DNA from: Actinomycetota bacterium
GTDB lineage: Bacteria > Actinomycetota > Acidimicrobiia > Acidimicrobiales > Acidimicrobiaceae
Length of the DNA stretch: 5,914 nt
NCBI GenBank assembly: GCA_004366215.1
Contig: SIRY01000223.1
Coordinates: 1 to 5,914 of the forward strand
Direction: 5' to 3'
Positions 1 to 4,947 of the stretch are shown in pieces. The notes below the pieces were generated by a model that saw only the letters and a program-made list of their open reading frames with translations, was not told the DNA's origin and did no database searches. Every line of letters starts with the position of its first letter. Within the stretch, counting starts at the first letter, position 1. Made by a program: the position numbers and the translations under genes.

Positions 1-43
1 TCTGCGTCTGGTGCACGACCGTCCACGTCATCGTCCTCATCAC
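1..43 (-). CDS. 5' end of a gene downstream of aroK, possibly 3-dehydroquinate synthase (partial)
   Basis: An open frame begins just after the shikimate kinase stop and runs off the left edge. The best start is GTG at 43-41, nine bases after a perfect AGGAGG at 58-53. An in-frame ATG at 40-38 is the alternative, and the ATG at 52-50 lies too close to the ribosome binding site. From the GTG only 14 codons are visible, reading roughly (M)MRTMTWTVVHQTQ. That is too short to identify a family. The aroB guess rests only on the common aroK-aroB gene order in actinobacteria. The five-base gap to aroK and the strong ribosome binding site support a real, co-transcribed gene. Confidence is moderate that a gene starts here and low for its identity. 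Confidence 0.5.
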   Translation of the reverse strand, partial: MMRTMTWTVVHQTQ

Positions 44-48
44 GTTCC

Positions 49-591
49 TCATCCTCCTGTGGGATTTCCTCGAGCGTCGCGGCCACTCGCAGTTGCGCCA
101 ACAGCCCGAAGGACGGCGGCTGCGACGACCGACGGCGCCGCGGTAGCGTCCACCTCGAGGTCAGCGAGCGCCTGGTAGCGAGGCTGTCGTCGCTCGAAGA
201 CGCTGCGAAGGTCAGGGCGCCCGAGCATCGGGCGACCCACGTCGCCGCCGACGCGCTCGAGCGCCACCTCGTAGGGCACGCTGAGGTAGACGACGAACCA
301 AGGACGAAGGAGCGCGCCGAGCCCATGGTGCTCCACCGCCCCGCCCCCGAGCGCCACGACGCCGTCGGGATCGCGCAGGAGCCGCTCGAGCACTGAGCGC
401 TCGCGCGCGCGAAAGCCAGCCTCACCCTCCTCGATAAAGATGGTCCGAATTGGCCGACCTGACGCAGCCTCGACGAGGTCATCTGCATCGCGAAAGCGCG
501 TCTGCCACGCTGCAGCGAGGAGCTGACCGACCGACGTCTTGCCGGCGCCCATGAACCCGATGAGGCACGCCGCGGCCGCCACACGCTCCAC
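49..591 (-). CDS. aroK: Shikimate kinase
   Basis: Phosphorylates shikimate at the 3-hydroxyl with ATP, a cytoplasmic step on the way to chorismate and the aromatic amino acids. The 180-residue length is normal for the family. The Walker A loop GFMGAGKTS is at residues 12-20. The FRDADD segment at 33-38 supplies the metal- and shikimate-binding aspartates (D35, D37). GFRARE at 59-64 carries the shikimate-binding arginine (R61). The glycine triplet LGGGAV is at 81-86, the lid arginine is R120 in GRPML, and R138 lies in the PRYQALA segment, where the family has its second substrate arginine. The set looks complete and active. The start is GTG at 591; GTG at 582 is a possible alternative, and neither has a clear ribosome binding site. 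It lies 30 bases after the GGDEF-like gene and is probably translated from the same transcript. The last dozen residues, rich in Gly, Arg and Asp, are probably a disordered tail. Confidence 0.93.
   Translation of the reverse strand: MERVAAAACLIGFMGAGKTSVGQLLAAAWQTRFRDADDLVEAASGRPIRTIFIEEGEAGFRARERSVLERLLRDPDGVVALGGGAVEHHGLGALLRPWFVVYLSVPYEVALERVGGDVGRPMLGRPDLRSVFERRQPRYQALADLEVDATAAPSVVAAAVLRAVGATASGRDARGNPTGG
53..58 (-). promoter_or_regulatory. Strong Shine-Dalgarno site (AGGAGG) for the gene leaving the left edge
   Basis: On the minus strand this reads AGGAGG, a perfect anti-16S complement, inside the last codons of shikimate kinase. It sits nine bases before a GTG and twelve before an ATG in one frame. 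It is the strongest ribosome binding site seen in the window and decides the start of the downstream gene. Confidence 0.6.
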
Positions 592-621
592 GTCGGTGAG
601 ACTAGCTCGCCGCCGGCGTCC

Positions 622-1347
622 TCACAGTGGCCGAGTCGGCGCCACGATCACAGGTCCAAGACCAGGGCCATTGGCCTCGGCGATCGAGCGGGCGAGCGCC
701 TCCCGAGCCGTGACGAGCAGTTCGTGCGCCTCGATGCCGTGCGAGGGGTAGGCGGCGACGCCGCAGCAGACCTTCGCGATGCGTCGGTCGGCACTACGAG
801 CGGTCTGGATCTGCACCCGCTCCGCCACCCAGGCGGCGCCGTCCTCGTCGGTGTCGTCCAAGACGAGGGCGACGGTGCGCTCACCGACACGGCAGGCGAC
901 GTCGGCAGCCCGAATCGTCTCGAGCACGCGTGCTGCAAACGCCGCCATGACGCTCGGGGCGCCCTCGGGTTCCTGCTCTGCCGGCACGCCCTCCATGAGG
1001 ACGATGCTGAGCGGCCAGAGCCGACGGCGGGCCGTCGCGAGCTTGGTCGGCAACAGCCCGGCAAAGAACGCCGCGTTGAGTAGGCCGGTCTCGGCGTCCG
1101 CGATGAGCTCGAGGTCGCCTGCCGAGGCTGACAGCTCCACGTCTCCCCCCTCTCGAAGCTGGCCACCCTGGCGCGTCGACGTCGCGGAGTAGGGTCGAAC
1201 GAGGAGGGCCACGAGGGTCGCGCTACCCGCGACCACGGTACCGCCGAGTCCCCACGCACCGCTACCCCGACCGACGACGCCTACCAGCGCGAGCGACACA
1301 CCTGCCACGAGCAGCACGATCGCTCCCGCAAGTTCCACGCGCCTCAT
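622..1347 (-). CDS. Membrane-anchored protein with a degenerate GGDEF domain
   Basis: A 241-residue protein with two hydrophobic helices at about residues 6-26 and 33-50, joined by a short Gly-rich turn. A linker follows, then a GGDEF-type fold at about 80-228. Family landmarks are recognisable: DAETGLLN at 84-91 (family DxLTGLxN), the strand PLSIVLMEG at 112-120, RAADVACRV at 146-154, ALVLDDT at 160-166, CCGVAAYPSHG at 194-204, and the AREALARSIAEANG helix at 214-227. The active-site signature is lost: aligned on the conserved arginine R153 and the following strand, GGDEF is replaced by GERTV (155-159). The second metal-binding aspartate (DxD region) is also absent at about 119. The RxxD motif of the inhibitory c-di-GMP site is kept (R146-D149), exactly five residues before the signature. 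By inference it cannot make c-di-GMP but might bind it. ATG start at 1347, 30 bases after the mutase stop, with no strong ribosome binding site. Its function in this operon is unknown. Confidence 0.8.
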   Translation of the reverse strand: MRRVELAGAIVLLVAGVSLALVGVVGRGSGAWGLGGTVVAGSATLVALLVRPYSATSTRQGGQLREGGDVELSASAGDLELIADAETGLLNAAFFAGLLPTKLATARRRLWPLSIVLMEGVPAEQEPEGAPSVMAAFAARVLETIRAADVACRVGERTVALVLDDTDEDGAAWVAERVQIQTARSADRRIAKVCCGVAAYPSHGIEAHELLVTAREALARSIAEANGPGLGPVIVAPTRPL

Positions 1348-1377
1348 CAGCGTCGTATCGGCCCCAGCGCCGTGAGC

Positions 1378-3324
1378 TTAAGCACGCCTGCGGCCTCGCG
1401 CGATCAGCGACAGCTCGCGGACGATCTCGCTCAGGCGCCAGTCACGCGGCGTGAAGACTCGCGCGACGCCGTGCTCCTCGAGCCAGGCGACGTCGGCCGG
1501 TGGGATGATGCCGCCCACGACGACAGGCACATCGACACCGAGCGCGCGAAGGGCCTCAAGGACCTGCATGGTCAGCGTTCGATGGGAACCTGACAGGATC
1601 GACAAACCCACGACGTCGACGTCCTCGTCGCGCGCGGTCACCGCGATGTCGCGGGGGCGCTGCCGGATACCCTCGTAGACCACCTCGAAGCCGGCGTCGC
1701 GGGCAGCCACTGCGATCTGCTCGGCGCCGTTGGAGTGCCCGTCGAGTCCTGGCTTCGCGACGAGGAGGCGCGGCGGGGAGGCTCCGAGCGCGGCTGCGCG
1801 TACCTCACCAGGTCGCCACACCCCCCTCGCCGCACCGATGCCGGTCGGTGCGCGGTAGTCGCCGAACACGTCGCGCAACGTCGACGCCCACTCGCCAGTC
1901 GTTCCGCCGGCTCGCGCGAAGTCGAGGCTCGGTGCGAGCACGTTGTTGCCCGATCGCGCCGCGGACTCGAGCGCGCGGCGGGCCTCGCGAACGCGACGGT
2001 CGTCGCGCCGGCGACGGTGAGCCCGGACACGCTCGATGAGGGCCGCAACCTCTCCCTCATCGACCTCTTGGTGGACAACCTCGTCGCCTCGACGCAGCGG
2101 TGAGGGCTCACCGTCAGCGAAGCGATTCACTCCGACCACGGTGCGCTCGCCGCGCTCGATGGCGCTCACTCGCTCAGCCTGCGAGCGCACGAGTGCGGCC
2201 TTGAGGTGCTCGATCGACGCGAACGCACCCCCGGCCTCGACGACGTCGAGCGCCTGTGACCAGGCCTGCTCCTCGAGCTCCGACGTCAGCGCCTCGATGA
2301 CGTGCGAGCCTTCGAAGATGTCGGGGTACTCGAGCAGGTCAGTCTCGTAGGCGAGGATCTGCTGCGCGCGCAGCGACCACTGCTGGTCAACCGCACGCGG
2401 CAGCCCGAGCGCCTCGTTCCAGGCGGGCAGCTGGAGCGCACGTGCACGCGCATCACGCGAGAGGGTCACACCGAGTGCTTCGAGCACGATCCGATAGACG
2501 TTGTTCTCAGGTTGGAGCTCGGTGAGCCCGAGCGAGTTCACCTGCACTCCGTAGCGAAAGCGGCACACGCGCGGATCGTCGAACCCGTAGCGCTCACGGA
2601 CCGTACGCTGCCAAAGCCTCGAGAACGCGCGGACCTTGGCGACCTCCTCGATGAAACGGATGCCGGCGTTGAGGAAGAAGGACATGCGCCCCACCGCCTG
2701 CGCAAAGCGATCGCCGTCACCGAGGCGCAGACGCACCGCGTCGAGCACGTCGATCGCGGTCGCGAGGGCGATCGACACCTCCTGGACCGGCGTCGCACCG
2801 GCCTCTTGGAGGTGGTACGAGCACACGTTGATCGGATTCCACCGCGGCACGTGCTCGACCGCAAAGACGATGAGGTCTACACTCAGGCGCTTGGAGTGCT
2901 CCGGATCGAAGATGAAGGTTCCACGCGACAGAAACTCCTTGACGAGGTCGTTCTGCGTCGTCCCTGCGAGGCGGCCCCAGGGGGTACCTGCTCGCTCGGC
3001 TCGATCAAGGTACAGCGCGAAGAGCCACGGCGCGGTCGCGTTGATCGTCATGGAGGTGTTGAGCGTGCCAAGGTCGAGGCCGGCGAAGAGATCCGCGACG
3101 TCTTCGCGAGAGGCGATCGGAACGCCGACGCGCCCCACCTCTCCGAGCGCGAGCTCGTCGTCGGGATCGAGGCCGAGCTGCGTCGGCAGGTCGAAAGCGA
3201 TCGACAGGCCGGTCTGGCCTCGCTGGAGGTTGCGGTGCATGAGCGCGTTCGTCGCCCGTGCGCTCGAGTGCCCCGCGTACGTTCGCATCAACCACGGCGC
3301 GTCAGGTTGCTCGAGCCTGACCAT
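1378..3324 (-). CDS. Coenzyme-B12-dependent acyl-CoA mutase, ethylmalonyl-CoA mutase (MeaA/Ecm) type
   Basis: Rearranges the carbon skeleton of a branched acyl-CoA by an adenosylcobalamin radical mechanism; for this subgroup the expected reaction is ethylmalonyl-CoA to methylsuccinyl-CoA. Positions are counted from the GTG at 3327. The catalytic barrel spans about 10-390: WLMRTYAGHSSA at 12-23 with active-site Tyr17, GQTGLSIAFDLPTQ at 37-50, TSMTINATAPW at 91-101, TTQNDLVKEFLSRGT at 123-137, and NPINVCSYHLQEAGATP at 164-180 with His172. The fused C-terminal B12 domain (about 518-645) has DGHSNG at 529-534 (DxHxxG, cobalt ligand His531), LSILSG at 575-580 and VVGGIIPP at 603-610. TINATA and LSRGT match the MeaA/Ecm subgroup rather than methylmalonyl-CoA mutase, and about 650 residues in one chain fits Ecm. 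The ATG at 3324 is favoured, eight bases after GAGGAG; the GTG at 3327 adds one residue. It is translationally coupled to the dehydrogenase upstream. No MeaB/ArgK-type GTPase chaperone or crotonyl-CoA carboxylase/reductase is visible. Another acyl-CoA substrate cannot be excluded. Confidence 0.9.
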   Translation of the reverse strand: MVRLEQPDAPWLMRTYAGHSSARATNALMHRNLQRGQTGLSIAFDLPTQLGLDPDDELALGEVGRVGVPIASREDVADLFAGLDLGTLNTSMTINATAPWLFALYLDRAERAGTPWGRLAGTTQNDLVKEFLSRGTFIFDPEHSKRLSVDLIVFAVEHVPRWNPINVCSYHLQEAGATPVQEVSIALATAIDVLDAVRLRLGDGDRFAQAVGRMSFFLNAGIRFIEEVAKVRAFSRLWQRTVRERYGFDDPRVCRFRYGVQVNSLGLTELQPENNVYRIVLEALGVTLSRDARARALQLPAWNEALGLPRAVDQQWSLRAQQILAYETDLLEYPDIFEGSHVIEALTSELEEQAWSQALDVVEAGGAFASIEHLKAALVRSQAERVSAIERGERTVVGVNRFADGEPSPLRRGDEVVHQEVDEGEVAALIERVRAHRRRRDDRRVREARRALESAARSGNNVLAPSLDFARAGGTTGEWASTLRDVFGDYRAPTGIGAARGVWRPGEVRAAALGASPPRLLVAKPGLDGHSNGAEQIAVAARDAGFEVVYEGIRQRPRDIAVTARDEDVDVVGLSILSGSHRTLTMQVLEALRALGVDVPVVVGGIIPPADVAWLEEHGVARVFTPRDWRLSEIVRELSLIARGRRRA

Positions 3325-4190
3325 CACCCGCGCTCCTCGTAGCGAAAGAAGCCCTGCCCAGCCTTTCGACCAAGTCTCCCGGCAGCGACGAGCCGCCGAA
3401 GCGTCGGAGCTGGCACGAGGCCAGGATCACCCGTCGCAGCCCAGAGCCGCTCGAGGATCGCCACGGTGACGTCGATGCCCACGAGGTCCGCGAGCGCGAG
3501 CGGCCCCATCGGGTGGTGTGCTCCGAGCTGCATCGCACGGTCCACGTCTTCGGCGGATGCGACACCCCGTTCGACGAGCCGGACAGCCGCGTTAATGGCT
3601 GGAAAGAGCAGCGCGTTGACGACGAACCCCGGCTCGTCCGCCACCACGATCGGGGTCTTGCCGAGGCGCCGCGCAACCGCACTGGCGCGCTCGATCACCT
3701 CGTCTGCCGTCTGGAGCGCCCGGACCACCTCGACGAGCTCCATGCGCGGAACGGGATTGAAGAAGTGCAGGCCGACGACGCGCTCGGGGTGCTCCGTGAC
3801 CTGCGCGAGCTGACCGATGCTCAGCGTCGAGGTATTCGACGCGAGGATGGCCGACGGCGGCAGCAGCGAGCCAAGCTGCGCGAAGAGCACGCGTTTTGGC
3901 TCGAGCAACTCGACGATCGACTCGATGACGAGGTCGCAGCCCTCGAGCTGCGCAAGGTCGCTCGTGACGACGAACGACCCGGGCGGCGGCGACTCGCGAG
4001 CACTGTGCTGCCCGACTCGACGACTCAGGCGCTCGCGCACGCGCAGCTCGAAGCGAGCTGCGCTCTCGCGCGAGCGCGCCCACACGACGACGTCGAAGCC
4101 GTGTCGCACCGCCACCTCGGCGATGCCTGCCGCCATCGTGCCGCTGCCGACCACGCCGACCGGGCCGTTGATGGGTGTCGTCGCCGCCAT
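3324..4190 (-). CDS. 3-hydroxybutyryl-CoA (3-hydroxyacyl-CoA) dehydrogenase
   Basis: NAD(P)-dependent oxidoreductase interconverting (S)-3-hydroxybutyryl-CoA and acetoacetyl-CoA in the cytoplasm. At 288 residues it has the usual single-function length. The N-terminal Rossmann fold begins with VGVVGSGTMAAGIAE at 11-25; the usual MGxG is MAAG here, a conservative variant. The catalytic set is intact with the spacing known from human HAD: Ser121 in NTSTLSI, His142 in HFFNPVPRM, Glu154 twelve residues on, and Asn192 fifty residues after the histidine in PGFVVNALLFP. The C-terminal dimerisation domain has MGPLALADLVGID at 228-240 and GRLGRKAGQGFF at 271-282. The open frame extends 55 codons further upstream, but ATG 4190 is chosen because the family begins just before the Rossmann strand and the extension would run across the divergent promoter and gene. 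It is the first gene of the operon and overlaps the mutase start. Its partner suggests a role feeding or draining the ethylmalonyl-CoA pathway, but beta-oxidation, butyrate or polyhydroxybutyrate metabolism are also possible. Confidence 0.92.
   Translation of the reverse strand: MAATTPINGPVGVVGSGTMAAGIAEVAVRHGFDVVVWARSRESAARFELRVRERLSRRVGQHSARESPPPGSFVVTSDLAQLEGCDLVIESIVELLEPKRVLFAQLGSLLPPSAILASNTSTLSIGQLAQVTEHPERVVGLHFFNPVPRMELVEVVRALQTADEVIERASAVARRLGKTPIVVADEPGFVVNALLFPAINAAVRLVERGVASAEDVDRAMQLGAHHPMGPLALADLVGIDVTVAILERLWAATGDPGLVPAPTLRRLVAAGRLGRKAGQGFFRYEERG
3333..3338 (-). promoter_or_regulatory. Shine-Dalgarno site (GAGGAG) for the acyl-CoA mutase
   Basis: GAGGAG on the minus strand lies within the last codons of the dehydrogenase gene, eight bases before the ATG at 3324 and five before the GTG at 3327. 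With the TGATG stop/start junction it indicates translational coupling and favours the ATG as the mutase start. Confidence 0.6.
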
Positions 4191-4196
4191 GTCCCG

Positions 4197-4202
4197 ATGG
4201 TA
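4197..4202 (-). promoter_or_regulatory. Candidate -10 box (TACCAT) of the dehydrogenase-mutase operon
   Basis: The minus strand reads TACCAT, a TANNNT-type -10 element, followed by six bases and then the ATG at 4190. With normal -10 to start-site spacing, transcription would begin at the A of the ATG, giving a leaderless mRNA. This agrees with the absence of a Shine-Dalgarno sequence upstream of that ATG. No good -35 hexamer is seen 16-18 bases upstream. Such short motifs occur by chance, so confidence is limited. Confidence 0.4.
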
Positions 4203-4241
4203 GCGGCAACACCCGGTGGAATGCTCGCCACCACAGGGCCG

Positions 4242-4247
4242 TAGGAT
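4242..4247 (+). promoter_or_regulatory. Candidate -10 box (TAGGAT) of the S51-like gene
   Basis: TAGGAT fits TANNNT and is followed seven bases later by an in-frame GTG at 4255, so transcription could start at or one base before this codon, again giving a leaderless message. It faces the TACCAT box on the opposite strand across 39 bases. If it is real, the in-frame ATG at 4246 and GTG at 4216 lie inside or upstream of the promoter and are not starts. No clear -35 box is present. Confidence 0.35.
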
Positions 4248-4254
4248 GGTGCGG

Positions 4255-4947
4255 GTGGCGAGCGGCACACTCATCTTGGTCGGCGGCCAGGAGTTCCACC
4301 CAGACGCGACGTTTGAGGTCCACGCCGCCCAGGAAGCCGGTGGCACGGTCCTCATCGTTGCGACGGCAGCGGCGTTCGAGCGCCCGGAACGAGCCGTTGC
4401 GACGGCGCGACGTGCCTTCGAGCCGTACGGGGTCGAGGTCCGCGAGCTGCCGCTCTACGAGCGTCGCGACGCCTTCGAGCAGTCCATCGTTGCGCAGCTT
4501 CGCCACGCGCGCTGTACCTACATCGTCGGCGGGTCACCGTTCCACCTACGCGCGGTCCTCCGCGCGACGCCCGCGTTTGACGCGGTAGCAGAAGCCGTCG
4601 CAGGTGGCGCCACGCTGCTCGCGTCCTCAGCGGGCGCCATGGTCCTCGGTGACCCGATGGTAGACCCGCGAGGAGGAGCTCTCACGGTCGGCCTCGGACT
4701 CATCGAGCGCCTCAGCGTGATACCGCACGCGAACACCTGGCCCTCTGACCTCCGTCAGCGTACCGTGAGGCTCGCACCTCCAGACGTCGTCGTTGCTGAG
4801 ATCGATGAGGCAACAGGCCTCCTTTGCGATCCACTCGGATCCCTGCGCGCCGTCGGGCGCGGCAGCGTCCGACTCACGCAGCGCGGGCACGAGGTTCCGC
4901 TCGATCGTGCGCGGCTTACCCTGCGGCTGCCCACGGTCTCGAGCTGA
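4255..4947 (+). CDS. Peptidase S51/cyanophycinase-like protein (class I glutamine amidotransferase-like fold)
   Basis: A 230-residue cytoplasmic protein of the superfamily that holds dipeptidase E and cyanophycinase. Numbered from the GTG at 4255: the first strand TLILVGGQEF is at 5-14, YIVGGSPFHL at 89-98 corresponds to the GGxx substrate loop (often GGN/GGD-Q in relatives), LLASSAGAMVLG at 121-132 is the nucleophile elbow with probable catalytic Ser125, VGLGLIERLSVIPHANTW at 145-162 carries the probable catalytic His158, and VVAEIDEATGLL at 179-190 matches the family GIDExTA strand. The family's HFxxR after the histidine is HANTW here, so it is probably not a true cyanophycinase and the substrate is unknown. 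GTG 4255 is preferred because it begins right at the fold and fits a leaderless promoter; ATG 4246 (with AGGG at 4235-4238) and GTG 4216 are in-frame alternatives. It is divergent from the acyl-CoA operon and its end overlaps the glycosyltransferase gene by 32 bases. Confidence 0.8.
   Translation: MASGTLILVGGQEFHPDATFEVHAAQEAGGTVLIVATAAAFERPERAVATARRAFEPYGVEVRELPLYERRDAFEQSIVAQLRHARCTYIVGGSPFHLRAVLRATPAFDAVAEAVAGGATLLASSAGAMVLGDPMVDPRGGALTVGLGLIERLSVIPHANTWPSDLRQRTVRLAPPDVVVAEIDEATGLLCDPLGSLRAVGRGSVRLTQRGHEVPLDRARLTLRLPTVSS

Noticed and set aside
539..1192. Several plus-strand open frames opposite shikimate kinase and the GGDEF-like gene
   Set aside because: They overlap each other and the minus-strand genes, have Ser/Arg/Ala-biased translations and show no family motif.
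1348..1377. Possible terminator or promoter in the 30-base gap between the mutase and the GGDEF-like gene
   Set aside because: No stem-loop with a U-run and no convincing -10 box could be read; it looks like a plain intra-operon spacer.
2302..3342. Long plus-strand open frame (346 codons) opposite the acyl-CoA mutase
   Set aside because: It lies antisense to a mutase with complete family motifs. Its translation is rich in Arg, Glu, Val and His with no recognisable domain, as expected for a mirror frame in GC-rich DNA.
4191..4355. 55-codon N-terminal extension of the dehydrogenase
   Set aside because: The extension has no similarity to the family, would run antisense through the divergent gene start, and is Trp/Pro/Cys-rich. 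The ATG at 4190 sits just before the Rossmann fold.
3592..4506. Minus-strand open frame of 304 codons over the dehydrogenase
   Set aside because: It is an out-of-frame Arg/Ala-rich shadow of the dehydrogenase, which has all catalytic residues in its own frame.
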